From Aldrovandia affinis (lineage: Eukaryota; Chordata; Actinopteri; Notacanthiformes; Halosauridae), in contig JAINUG010000026.1 of NCBI GenBank assembly GCA_029706075.1, positions 1,099,001-1,163,000 of the forward strand: 64,000 bases of DNA, given 5' to 3'. The translations under genes and the position numbers were made by a program. Below, in pieces: positions 21,794 through 32,689 of the stretch; within the stretch, counting starts at the first letter, position 1, and each line of letters opens with the position of its first letter. The notes below the pieces were generated by a model, which ran no database searches, was not told where the DNA came from, and was given only the letters and a program-made list of their open reading frames with translations.

Positions 21794-24622
21794 GTGTCGG
21801 CAAGGCTAGCAGTTTGCTTTTTTGTTACGGACTCTGTTTCTGATCGGCGATTTCTATGCGACACAGGCGCGCAGGTTAGCGTCCTCCCTGCGTCTGCTTT
21901 GGACGTACAGACTGGGGGTCGTGGACCACCTCTGGAGGCAGCCAACGGCAGCACTATCCCCACTTTTGGCAGACGAGCAGTGGACCTTTGTTTTGATGGG
22001 CAACATTTCCAGTGGGTGTTTGTGCTAGCGTCTGTGTCTACCCCGTTGTTGGGCGCAGATTTTCTGTGTGCTAACAGCCTGCTGGTCGATGTCAGGAACA
22101 GACGGCTGGTGAATGCGGAGACATTCGCAACGCTTCCGGGTTCTCCCAGCAGCACCGGGACGTCCAAGCTGTCTAGCGCCCTGTCATCTGCGGATATGTT
22201 TCAGCGCCTCCTGATGGATTTCCCGGACCTCACTACGCCCACGTTCTCTTCGGCAGCCGTCAAGCATGGGGTGGATCATTTTATCGCCACTACGGGTCCG
22301 CCGGTCCACGCCCGGGCAAGGCGGTTGGACCCGCAGAAGCTGGCTGTGGCTAAAGCGGAGTTTGACTCCATGGAACGCTTGGGGATTGTGCGTAGGTCCA
22401 GCAGTCCTTGGGCCTCACCCCTCCACTTGGTTCCGAAAACAGGGGGTGGCGCCCTTGGGGGACTATCGACGACTTAATGACGCCACGACTCCTGACCGCT
22501 ACCCTATACCGTACATACAGGATTTCTGGGCTCGATTAGCTGGGAGGGTTTTTTTTCGAAATTGATTTGGTCAGGGGTTATCACCAGGTTCGGTTCAGCC
22601 GCAAGATATCCCTAAAACCGCGGTAATAACCCCGTTTGGGCTATTTGAGTTTTTAAGAATGCCTTTTGGTTTAAAAAAACGCGCCCAAACTTTTCAGCGC
22701 TTAATGGATAGGGTTTTGCGGGATATGCCTTTTCTTTTCGTTTATTTAGACGACATCCTGGTGGCCAGTGTCACCAGCGATGAGCACCAGGCCCATCTCC
22801 GGGCCCTTTTGCGCGCCTCAGCGAACACGGGTTAATTATTAATCTTGCAAAATGTCAATTTGGGGTTCCCGTGGTGGATTTCCTCGCCACCGCGTCACCC
22901 GGAAAGGTGCGGTGCCCCTCCCTTCTAAGGTCGAGGCTATTCAAAATTTTCCGCGACCGGTTACAGTTCGGGCTTTGCAGGAGTTTTTGGGCATGGTAAA
23001 TTTTTACCATCGTTTCATTCCCAGAGCCGCCGGCTAATGCTGCCCCTGTACGCTGCCCTTAAAGGGGCTACAGCAAAGCAACTGGTAAGTTGGTCGGCCG
23101 AGATGTCGCATGCTTTTTTTAAAACGAAAGAGGCATTAGCGAATGCTACTCTTCTTACGCACCCTTGGCCGGACGTGCCGGTTTCTGTAACCATGGATGC
23201 ATCGGATTTTGCGGTTGGCGGGTGCATGAACAGCTAGTTAATGGGGTTTGGCAGCCGCTTGCTTTTTTTAGCCGCCAGCTCCGTCCTGCTGAGCGCAATT
23301 ACAGCACGTTCGATCGCGAGCTCCTTGCTCTTTATTTAGCTGTGCGTCATTTTCGGTTCCTGCTCGAGGGCCGACGTTCACGGCTTTTGTAGACCACAAG
23401 CCTTTAGCCCTAGCTATGGCTATGGTTAAGAGCCATGGTCCACCCGTCAGCAAAGGCAGTTGGCATTCGTCTCCGAATTCACCACGGACATCCAGCACGC
23501 CGCAGGTAAGGACAACGTGGTGGCTGACTGTCTTCGCGTCCATAGTGGACGCGTCAATTTAGGGGTGGATTACGGACAAATGGCTGCTGACCAGGCGTCT
23601 GATCCCGGCGCAGGCGTTACGCGCAGCGACTACAGGTCTGCAGCTGCAGGAGGTGAGTTTTGGTCCTTCATGCACCCCACTCCTTTGTGATGTGTCCACC
23701 GGGTCGCCAGACCGGTGGTGCCGGTGGTTTGGCAGCGGCGTATTTTCGAGGTTTTACACAACCTATCCCATCCGGGCCGCAAGGGCGTCGCAAAAGCTAT
23801 TGTCTGGAAGGTTTGTGTGGCATGGCCTGAAAAAGGATGTTCGTGACTGGGTGAATGCTTGCTTAGCGTGTCAACGGGCTAAAGTTCACAAGCACACCAA
23901 GGCTCCTTTAGCGCCGTTCGCCGTCCCTGAAAGGCGGTTTGACCACGTTAATGTGGATCTAGGGGGGCCGTTGCCTCCGTCGCGGGGTTACACACACTTT
24001 TTAACAATTGTAGATAGGACCACGCGTTGGCCGGAGGTAATACCGCTGACGTCCACCACCACTGCTGAGGTGGCTCGGGCGTTTATTAGTGCGTGGGTCT
24101 CGCGTTTCGGGGTTCCGGCCAATTTATCCTCCGACCGTGGGGCTCAGTTTACGCCAGAGTTGTGGGCGCGATAGCTCGGCAGTTGGGGGTGACGCTGCAT
24201 TGGACTACAGCGTATCACCCTCAGGCTAACCGGATGTGCGAGTTTTCACCGTTCGTTAAAGGTGTCCCTCGCGCTGCACTGCAGGGGGACGCTTGGTTTG
24301 ATACGCTCCCATGGGTCTTACTGGGTCTTAGGACGGCCCCTAAGGCTGATTTAGGAGCATCTTCTGCGGAGCTAGTTTATGGGCAACCATTGCACGTACC
24401 AGGGGAGTTTCTACCTAGCTGTTCGGTGCCTTGGTCAGCTACGCGCCAACTCCCGGTTCTGCGGGACGGTCTGAAATCGTTCGCCCCTGTGCCTACGACA
24501 CATCACGGTTTGCCCCGCTCCCACGTTCATCCAGGTTTGGGTGAGGCGCGCTTTGTGTTTGTGCGCCAAGATAAGCATCGTAGCCCTTGCAGCCTCCTTA
24601 CGAGGGACCATTTCGAGTAGTA
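21794..24622 (+). pseudogene. pol: Gypsy Pol polyprotein, multiply frameshifted
   Basis: Domains in order: aspartic protease with the active-site DTG (codons at 21860-21868, in LCDTGAQVSVLPAS); reverse transcriptase with the catalytic YLDD (22743-22754) and MPFGL upstream; RNase H with MDAS (about 23193) and DRELLA (about 23312); integrase with the zinc-binding CLAC pair (about 23858-23872) and the DDE aspartates at about 23956 and 24133, with the glutamate at about 24240. Together these would copy the RNA and insert the DNA. The reading frame is broken repeatedly, for example in the G run near 22440, the T run at 22549-22556, the A run near 22674, stops near 22832 and 23035, and changes near 23235, 23392, 23690 and 24172. 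The spacing between the last two catalytic residues is one base short of the usual D35E distance, in line with a frame change there. No functional polyprotein can be read from this copy. Confidence 0.9.
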
Positions 24623-24937
24623 AAGTCCGGGAGAAATTTTTGTTTTGGATATCGGTGGTAGATCTGACCGCATTACCGTAGACCCTTAAAACCGGCGCAC
24701 GCGATTTAAATTCGCCGGTAGAGGTCGCTTGTCCTCCGCGCAGAGGTCGCCCTCCCGCTCTCAGGTCGAGAAATCCTGCCCCTGACTTAAACCCTGACCC
24801 TGGTGACAGCCCTAAAACTGACTCTGGTATGGGTCCTGATCCGTCCGGGGCTGGCAAGCAAGAAACTGGGGAGGTTTGGCCGTGTCATCCAGACCCCTAG
24901 GCGGTTTTGCTGCCACAGTAAATTCTGGGGGGGCTTG
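24623..24937 (+). other. Gypsy region between integrase and 3' LTR, with polypurine tract
   Basis: No open frame that looks like an envelope gene. The end, TTCTGGGGGGGCT (about 24924-24936), is a G-rich tract immediately before the 3' LTR, in the position of the plus-strand primer. Confidence 0.7.
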
Positions 24938-25177
24938 TGTAGTGAGCACTGGGGAGAGAGAGGCAGAATTCCCTGCGGCAACACGCCCACGTTCTCGGAC
25001 TCACCTGACAGGTGACGTGTCAGCCGGGAAGTAGAGATAAGCGGGGGGTGGAGCGAGGGAGTTCAGAGCTTCCTGACGTGGCAGTACGCGTGTATCTGTT
25101 CCAGAGCGATGTGCTCTAATAAAGTGTTTTTGCAACCTTGAAAACCAAGCCAGTTGTTTTTCTCTGCAAACACCACA
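24938..25177 (+). repeat. 3' LTR
   Basis: 240 bp, TGTAGTGAGC...CACCACA, followed by the target duplication ACCT (25178-25181). One difference from the 5' LTR. Confidence 0.95.
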
Positions 25178-25181
25178 ACCT
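25178..25181. repeat. Target-site duplication, Gypsy 3' side
   Basis: ACCT, matching 20797-20800. Confidence 0.85.
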
Positions 25182-25456
25182 TGTGATTTTTTTTGCCTCC
25201 CAAAGCATCTCTCTGTGGATGGTGGTGTTGTATCTGATCATGTTTCCTTCTTGCAGAGAGCGCATTCTGAGAAACAGACACAGTATCTTCCCTTATGTTT
25301 GTCGGTTCCATATCTCTCCATCATAATTTTAAAGTAAAGCTTGAGCCAATGAAGGAAGAGCTCAGGCTTCAATAAACATAAAAAATAAAACTCAAAATTA
25401 TTCAAAAATAAGTGGCAGAAGGATGAATGTGAAGGGTGATTTACATCTATTGAATA

Positions 25457-25476
25457 TGTGTGTGTGTGTGTGTGTG
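25457..25476. repeat. (TG)10 microsatellite
   Basis: Uninterrupted TG repeat. Confidence 0.95.
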
Positions 25477-26158
25477 CACTCATGTATGCATGAGAATGTG
25501 TATGTCAGGAGTCTTGGAATATGTCAGAAATCTTCCCTTGCCCTTCCCCTAACACCAGTATGGATAGTTATTTCAGATCCATCAGCCACCCAAAGCAACA
25601 CCAAGAGACAGTAAGTAAAATATGATCATATTTATTTTAGTAATAAATAAAAATCATCATAGTATTCAACTGACGTGACGTGATAGTATTCCCTCTCTGC
25701 CCTGTATTCTTCCCCAGCTTCTTCCCCTGGGAAATCCGCTGTGATGGAGAGCGGTTTTCGCATCTACCATGTAACCCTGGTCCCCTGAACTTGCTGGTTT
25801 CTTCTTCTCAGGTCCCACAGCTCTGTCTCGACCCCTCTTGCTGCCCCAGCTTCAGGTAAGCCGCTGTAAGCCCACCACCAACAATCAAAGCCAACATAAA
25901 ACAAACCAACTGCATGGACAGAAAATAATAAACTTTGCTCCCAGAAAGGACCACGGTAATTAGATTTGCCGCTCAGAGCGAGGCAGCTGTCCTCCACTCC
26001 CAGCTCTCCCTTTAGTTTCACCACCGCACCCTTTTTATTCCCCCGTCTCCTCCCAATTCCCATATTAGCTACAAGTGCGTCCTATTCTTCCCAATTAGTG
26101 ACTCTGCCCCCATCGTTCAGCTGCCTGCAACTCAGCCCTCCCGCTGACATGTGTACAC
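25477..26158. other. Non-coding stretch, possibly LTR-like on the minus strand
   Basis: Between 25770 and 26110 the minus strand shows a promoter-like order (CAATTAGG-type sequence, a GGAATAAAAAGGG box at about 26028-26040, then T-rich sequence) similar in style to fish LTRs. A 44-bp segment bounded by CTTCTTCTCAG and GTAAGCC lies at 25812-25855. I cannot define ends or a protein. Confidence 0.3.
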
Positions 26159-26450
26159 GTGGTGTCTGTGTGTGTGCAAGAGTGTGTGTGGGTGCATGTG
26201 TATATGAATATATATGCGCATGCGTACAGTATGTGCAAATCGCTGTTTGTGTGTGTTTGTATCTGTGTGTGTACATGTGTATGCATCTGTGTGTGCATAG
26301 TGTGCGTATCTGTGTATGTACATGTGAGTGTGTATGTGTGTGCATGTATCTGTATCTGTGCATGTGTGTGTGCATGTGTGTAGGTGTACCTTTATCTGTT
26401 TGTGTGTACATATATGATTTGTTGTGTGTTTGTGTATCTGTAATTGTAAT
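26159..26450. repeat. Cryptic TG-rich low-complexity tract
   Basis: About 290 bp of TG, TGTA and TGCA repeats with frequent interruptions. Long open frames occur in several frames on both strands (Cys/Val-rich one way, Thr/His-rich the other), as expected from a dinucleotide tract. It is not coding. Confidence 0.9.
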
Positions 26451-26567
26451 GACCATAGAGTGTAGGTCATTCAGTAGATTATAATGTAACCGTTTTCACA
26501 ATATGAAAAGTAGCTACACCCCGTCTGGAAAAATTGTTCCACCACCTCATCAATTTTAACACTATCA

Positions 26568-27098
26568 AAGATGCCTGAATAACCTAAATCTGACTAGTGC
26601 TGACTGTGGGTGCATTACTATGCACCCCCAAATACACAATCATGTGACTTAATTGCCTCATTACGTTATTTAACGGTGTTCTCCAATGTATCCAACAGAT
26701 GGTGGAAAAATCAAGGGATCACTGATAACGTGGGCGCGTAAATACAGTATGATCAATAACACAGAAATATAATGTTCACGTATGGCTCTACAAACAAATT
26801 TAGCCTCAATGCTAGCTAGGTTGAATTGATAAACATAATGACATTGTGTTTGTGTAGCTTTGTACCTCTCATTCACGTTACGTTCACCTCTTGATTAACG
26901 ATTTACTCTGGAAAGAAAATATTGTGTAAAATTACTCTCAATGCTCAGGTCATGGTATGGTGCCATGGTACCACACTCTTGCTAGCTACATAGCTAGCAC
27001 CAAAACCAATCAACTGCCAACTTATAGCTAGCTAAATCATAAGGGGTAACTTGTGGGTTTGAAAAAACAACCCTATGTACACAGTGAATGAGTACTAA
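26568..27098 (+). repeat. Dispersed repeat R, copy 2
   Basis: Same orientation and block order as 14665-15523 but about 260 bp shorter in the middle. Ends share GTGAATGAGTA (3') and the CCTAAATCTGACT block (5'). Confidence 0.75.
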
Positions 27099-27329
27099 TG
27101 TTTATTTATTATTCCATTACAAAAACCCCAAACACATTTGGAATCATAATTGTATCAATACCAGTGTGTGACACTGGGAGAGGTGGAGGGAGGAGTAGAG
27201 AGGGCTGCGCCTCCCTTTTGGCTGCTGTCAGGTGTTCCTGTTCCCTCCCACAGCCTGGAGACGACTACAGGGCCTTGGACAGCAGCGTCCTCACCTACAG
27301 GCAGGCTCACCTGAGGCTAATGAGACGGA

Positions 27330-28269
27330 TGCGTGAGGGTTGGACCCGAAATGCACGACTCAGAAACAATGACGTAAAATAAAGACCCGCAAGGGCTTTA
27401 TTAGAGGAATGTTCAGGAGACGTAGTCAAAACAAAAGCAAAGTCCGATAACCAAAAAATCAAGCCAATAACCAAAGTACAGTACCGAGGGAGAAGGCAGT
27501 CTCGAACTCGGTAAACCATGCAAAATCTAAAACAAACCAGAGTAGCTGTCAGCGGGGCAGAGGTACAGGAGGACGGTAGGCAGGCTCGTAGTGAGGGACG
27601 GTGCAAGAGTCAAGACCGAAGTCTGCTCCGCGGGGCAAAGGCACAAAAGACAGCAGGCAAAAACTTGTGGTACAAAACAGGCAGTGGTAACAAAATGGCA
27701 GGCAGTAACAATGGTCAGAAAACAGGCTTAGATCGTAACAATGAAATCAGACTTGGAAAACGCTCAAAAGTGCTATAGAAATATAGGCAACAATTTCACA
27801 AGGACATGACAAAAACACAGCTTATATGGAGGTGTAGACAGGTGCAGACACTTAGCTTGAGAACAGAGTGAAACAGAAAAAAGCTGAGGAGAGCGTAACA
27901 AGGTAACAAGATAATTAGTCGTTGTTAGTAATTAGCCTATCCTGACCTAGCGTTAGTAGATTAGTAAATCAGACATGAACTAGAAACGAAAGGAAACATG
28001 AATACATGGTTAGCAAGTTAGTAATTAGTAAATCTCCAGCACGTCGGCAATTAGAGTAACTAAATTGCCAATCGTGCTAGCAGAAACAATAAACCTATCT
28101 AATCGTTAGTAAATTAGTAATCAGACAAGGAGGGGAAACAACATGAAAAAGTGTATGCTTTAAACATGAACAGAAACGTAACATGAAAACCGAATCAAGA
28201 CATGACATGAAATGAAACATGACATAAATAACACATAAAACGTGGCATGAAATACATGGAACCGTGACA
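27330..28269 (-). repeat. Solo LTR-like element, minus strand
   Basis: Read on the minus strand it starts TGTCACGGTTCCATG and ends CCTCACGCA, giving TG...CA ends over 940 bp. A TATA-like CATATAAGC lies near its middle and CTAATAAAGCCC (polyadenylation type) near its end. No internal retroelement genes adjoin it, so it looks like a solo LTR left by recombination. The expected 4-6 bp target duplication is absent at these exact ends. Instead a 9-bp direct repeat, GCTAATGAG, occurs at 27316-27324 and 28270-28278, so the left boundary may be 27325. Confidence 0.55.
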
Positions 28270-28278
28270 GCTAATGAG

Positions 28279-31200
28279 CAATCAACTCAGCTGTGAGCCA
28301 TTGCCTTCATTAGGCCATTATAAAAGCACAGCCTGCCATACCTGATGGAAGAGTTTTTGGGGCATGGAGGCAGAACTGTGGGTTTTTGTTGCTGGTTCCC
28401 TCTATTGCATAATTTTTGGAGTTAACTGCTTTATTTTCATGTTTTGTTGGTATAATTTGTAAAAGGGTAATAAATTGGCTGTTGGCCTATCGGAACAAAG
28501 TTTTTTTGTTTGGTCTTTCATCCACTCACCACCTGGTATGGTGGCCACCCTTGCCACCTTGCTACACAGTGTCAATGGAATCACAAGAGTCAATGCTGCT
28601 CTGCTTTCTGCTCAATTTTGATGGCAACAGCTTGATCAGATGACAACCACTTGACCAGATAGCAACAGTAACTAAGGGCGAGGAAGCCATGAGGGTTTGA
28701 CAATCCAATGTCTACCATAACCTAATGTTACTTAGCTGGCCAGTTATATTTAGTTCAAATATAGTTTGACACTTATTTTTTGTGTTTAGATTGTGCTGAA
28801 CTTCAACAGTCAACTTTGTATTTGTAATATTTTTTTATTTTGTGACTACTAGTTTTCCTGAGCTTGTATTTTTGGATGAAATTCTTGGTGGTGCCTTGGG
28901 CTACGATAGCACCAACAAATTTTTTCCAGGTGGTGCTGCAGCACCAGTAGCACCACCCATTTCAGCATCACTATAACATTATCATTAGACTCTTACCTTT
29001 CACTGCAAAAGGTTGCAGTTAACCAATGACAGCCTATGGATGAATCTGGTTTTTGAGTGCAAGGCGGTATCTAGTTTTACACTCAGGTCAAACTCTCTAT
29101 ACCTCCCTCCACACTCTGCCTTCCGCCACAATCTGTCCTCCACAATTCTCCCAGTATATGTCTTCCCAATCTCTCCCCACTATCTGTCCCACACACCTCT
29201 CCCTACTCTCTTTTCACAATCCTCTCTCCACTCCATGTCTCCCACACGTCTCCCCACTCTGTTAACAAACCTCTCCCAAATTACTCTCTCCCACACCTCT
29301 CCCCACTATCTGCCCCCTCACCCCCATTATTGCTCTACTCTGGAGAATCAGATTGCCTGAGTGTGCAGAGTGAAAAGTTCACCCTGCATTCTTTAATCCC
29401 ACTAAAGCAGCCAGTCTGTCCACAAAGCAAAGTAAACAAAAACAAGAACAGACAAAAACAGACCCTAAGAATGTTCTCCAGGGCCCCTTTCAGGGCAGCC
29501 AGATGGGTTCAACCTCTTCAACATGAGACATGCTAATGCCTAACATATTAAATCAGTTAAATCAGTCTTAACTGGGGAGTCTACACAGCTCTGCTTTTAT
29601 CCAACCAGAATATCAGTGTACAGTAAGGCCAATTCAGAATTGAACTGGTGTGTGATGAAGTGCAAAATGTATCATGAACTGGAAGAAAGGAAAATGTCAA
29701 ACTTTTGAATTTGAATGTAGTTATAATTGTGAAACATCTCAATCGAAGGAAGTGGGACTGAATTGGATTTGCCATTTTACATAAAGTGGTCCTAATACCT
29801 CTGTACCTCTACTTACAACCATAAAACCATTTGCGGCTATATTTCGAAATATTTTTTTCCACCCAATTTGACGACAATCACAGCATTAAATTATTACAAC
29901 CATAATTGCTAACTTGCTGAGTCATTCTCTTTTTACCCTAAAATCCCAATATGAAATTCTAAACAGTTCAACAGTTACATATTTACACACAGCTTAAATA
30001 ATTGTAATGACCATAACAGTGTAACAGTGTTCATACACACAGTAGTTACACTATATATACCTCTCCAGTAACAGTGTAATTACACAGGTATTAGGGCCAC
30101 ACTGTAATGTCATAAACATGACCAATTTAAGCACACCTCTTCTATTTAGTAAAATATTTAATAAAATATTATTCTATAAGGGCCTTATTCAGAGTTGAGT
30201 TAAACGCACGCAACGTGGAGATAAGACAAATATTACGTACATCACCTGTCTGTTCATATTCATACTTTGAACTTATTTGTGAAATTAAGCACCTCCTGGC
30301 AAGTTGTGTATCTAGGGTGGGGTTTTTCCCAAAACAGAGGTGTCTGGAGATGTTCACTATTATGACTTTGATGTAAGTTAAGCAATGTTTTCCCCAGAAA
30401 AAAAGGTTGAATAAGTAACATTGTTTGTATTGTATATGGCCAATACAACATTGGTTGTGTTTGTGCTTGTGCAATTTTAGCTTTTACTTGGGTGCTCAGA
30501 TCTCTATACTTATGCTTTAGTTCATCCAACGCATGTTTACTCTTATCTACTCTTAACCCTTTTACTGTGTAATTCATTTTAAGGGCAGTTCCTCAGAAGT
30601 TTCAATTCTCCATCAAAAAATGTTATTAATTTCTCCTTTTGCACTACTAATGTTATGTAGACATTATTTCTAGTGTCCATATCTGACATTAGTGTTCAAA
30701 GAAAATCTTGTTTTTTAGTGAATAAAGTGATATAAGCAAAAATGTAAAAAAGATTGAAATGCCATCTCAAACAAATGCCATAAATAAGACACAAGAAAGT
30801 ACACAGGAGGTGATTTACTGAAAAATGTGAAATGTTATTTCATGTAACATTTTTAGTTTCAAAACCTGTTAAAGATACAGAATGGAATCGAAATACTACA
30901 TACAATACAAACTCTTTTGCATGCGCTCATGGATCGATGGAATTTATTTATTTTTGTTTAGTTTTATATGCAATCACGTATCTGTACATTTCCAAGCTTC
31001 TCCAAGAACACGATCATTTAACACAAAAATAACTAACCTGAAGATGATAAATGTAAGCACCAAATGGAGCAGAAATGTTGTGGGCTAGCTAGAAGCAAAC
31101 ATTCTCCATAGGTCTCCCTGCTAATCTTTGTGCCAGGAATCTCCAATTAGTTTGTGGACAGTTTTGTTCAAGCCAAAATATAAATTAATTTAGAAGCTTA

Positions 31201-31562
31201 TACAATATTTTAGTCCAAAAATGACTAAAGTAAACATATTTACTGTATTACTGATGATTTAACACAAACATTGCTCACCTGAAGTTGATACATACAACCC
31301 TAATGTGATCTCAATCATGCCGGCTTAGTCTGCTGCGCTTCCGGGTGACGTGCGTAAAACGTAATCTGCCTACTGTGTGGATTTATCCAAAATGGATACC
31401 AACACCGTTGTGCATGTGATGGGGTACTGGCAAATTACTGGAATGTATTTTTGAAAGACGTGGGGTAAATCCGAATTCTGCAGTTAACAGTAAAGTGTGT
31501 CCAAATCTCACAGTGAAAGGGTTCATAAAACACATCATGAAGCAAAATGGATTGGGAGAATA
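28279..31562. other. Non-coding stretch, about 3.3 kb
   Basis: No gene or transposon recognised. A pyrimidine-rich, loosely repeated tract with CTCTCCCCACT motifs lies at about 29090-29330. Frames above 100 codons on the minus strand at 30169-30577 overlap in two phases and match nothing known. Confidence 0.45.
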
Positions 31563-31564
31563 TA

Positions 31565-32059
31565 CAGTACCAGTCAATAGTTTGGGTACACCTGCTGGAA
31601 ACTAGGTTTATTTCATAATTGACAAACACATGTAACAATAGACATAAGGAACATCAAAGCAATGTTCAAGAAAATTTAAAATGGTCTCAATCTCAAAATA
31701 GCCACCCTTTGCCTTGACAATAGCCTCACAAACACGGGCCATTCAGTTAATTTGTTTCAGCAGGAAATCACCCAACGTGTCTTCCCAGCTCTCCTGCAAC
31801 AATTCCCAGAGACACTTGTAGGTTGCTTTGCTTTGCCTCTTCTGTCTAGTTTGTCCCATACAAGTTCTATTGGATTGAGGTCTGGACACTGGGCAGGCCA
31901 GGCCATTCGTTTGAGTTGTCCTTCACGTTCCTCCTTCGCCAGAGAGTTCTTGCACAACTTTAAGGTGTGTTTTGGGTTGTTATCTTTCTGAAGAATGAAG
32001 GAGTGCCCAATTAGCCGTAATCCAGATGGAAGGTATACTCAAACTTTTGACTGGTACTG
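31565..32059 (-). mobile_element. Internally deleted Tc1 element (CAGTACCAGTCA family)
   Basis: The ends are inverted repeats, CAGTACCAGTCAATAGTTTG at the left and, reverse-complemented, CAGTACCAGTCAAAAGTTTG at the right. Each is flanked by TA (31563-31564 and 32060-32061). The minus strand at about 31860-31900 encodes WPAQCPDLNPIELVW, the conserved block holding the catalytic glutamate of Tc1 transposase. The N-terminal half and the first two catalytic aspartates are deleted. At 495 bp it is about a third of an autonomous Tc1. Confidence 0.92.
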
Positions 32060-32260
32060 TATATATAAATATATATAAATCCTTAACGGGATGAACTGAG
32101 ACTCTTGAATGGAAAACAGCATTTTTTAAACAAAACTCTCCAAAATGTTATAGTTATCCATCAGTGGCAGGTAATCATAAACAATTAATTTACAATTAGG
32201 AGCTGCCCAAGCAGGAGCTTCAGTTGGTCAACACTGAATAGGGCCCTAAATGAACTGTAG

Positions 32261-32685
32261 TGAAGGAATGTGTATGCTGTCTGTTGTGAAATACATTAAC
32301 TGTGCCATTTTGACGAGGTCATCTGTATAGGAATGAGTGAGTTGATTAGACAGTAAGTTCCTGTCTTTGATCACCAATGCTTTGTCAGCAAACAGTGTCT
32401 CTTCTATTCAATGAGCTTCCTGACTTCCTTGCTGGTGCTTTGTTAGCAACACAAAGGCTATGCATATATTCAGGTGAGAGACTCATTGAATGGGGGTGTG
32501 TCACTTCCTGACTTCCTTGCTGGTGCCTTGTTAGCAACACATCATCTGTCCCTATGTATATTCAGGTGAGAGACTCATTCACTTTAGACTCTTTACCAAC
32601 TCGCTGTGGACTGCTGTGTGTAATAAACTTGCATTTCAAGTCAGACTGCTGAGTCTCCTGGTCGTCTCTTCGGAAGAAGCTAACA
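32261..32685 (+). repeat. Solo LTR, 425 bp
   Basis: TGAAGGAATG...GCTAACA, flanked by GTAG on both sides (32257-32260 and 32686-32689). AATAAA lies at 32622-32627 and is followed by a CT-rich end, the order expected of the R-U5 part. No retroelement genes adjoin, so it is a solo LTR. The TG...CA ends with matched 4-bp duplications support the boundaries. The family is not identified. Confidence 0.65.
32416..32590. repeat. Tandem duplication inside the solo LTR, 88-bp period
   Basis: CTTCCTGACTTCCTTGCTGG starts at 32416 and again at 32504, each continuing to CAGGTGAGAGACTCATT. The duplication lies upstream of the polyadenylation signal, in the part of an LTR that normally holds enhancers. Confidence 0.9.
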
Positions 32686-32689
32686 GTAG

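Larger units (their letters stand above)
20801..25177 (+). mobile_element. Full-length Gypsy (Metaviridae) LTR retrotransposon, CsRn1-like
   Basis: A 4377-bp element with two 240-bp LTRs, a tRNA-Trp primer site, gag, a pol region in the order protease, reverse transcriptase, RNase H, integrase, a G-rich tract before the 3' LTR and a 4-bp target duplication. Integrase downstream of RNase H identifies the Gypsy order. A tRNA-Trp primer and an atypical CHCC-type Gag zinc finger are features I associate with the CsRn1 clade. No envelope gene is present between integrase and the 3' LTR (24623-24937). The two LTRs differ at one position, implying a recent insertion, yet pol is broken many times. 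Confidence 0.93.
20360..25330 (-). mobile_element. Tc1/mariner element (family T1) split by a Gypsy insertion
   Basis: The left end CAATACCCTCC follows TA (20358-20359) and matches the ends at 2416 and 9345. On the minus strand the segment 20574-20800 encodes KVTVGNLQNLVASCG and then NKSTIRCHVKEGV, resembling the N-terminal helix-turn-helix of Tc1-like transposases. It runs up to the Gypsy LTR at 20801 and resumes after 25181. The right end of the host element is not obvious. Stops and frame changes show that it was inactive. The Gypsy therefore entered an already resident DNA transposon. Confidence 0.6.

Noticed and set aside
24623-24937. Envelope gene in the Gypsy element
   Set aside because: Only about 300 bp between integrase and the 3' LTR and no open frame with membrane features.
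26159-26484. Long Cys/Val-rich and Thr/His-rich open frames on both strands
   Set aside because: They are translations of a TG/CA tract, which is open in several frames by composition.
27098-27382. Exon-like PGDDYRALDSSVLTYR after CCTCCCACAG
   Set aside because: Plausible acceptor, but no clear donor, no partner exon and no recognised family; it also runs into an LTR-like element.
28880-28970. GGTGGTGC/GCACCACC inverted words
   Set aside because: Short and imperfect; composition of a GGT/ACC-rich patch explains them.
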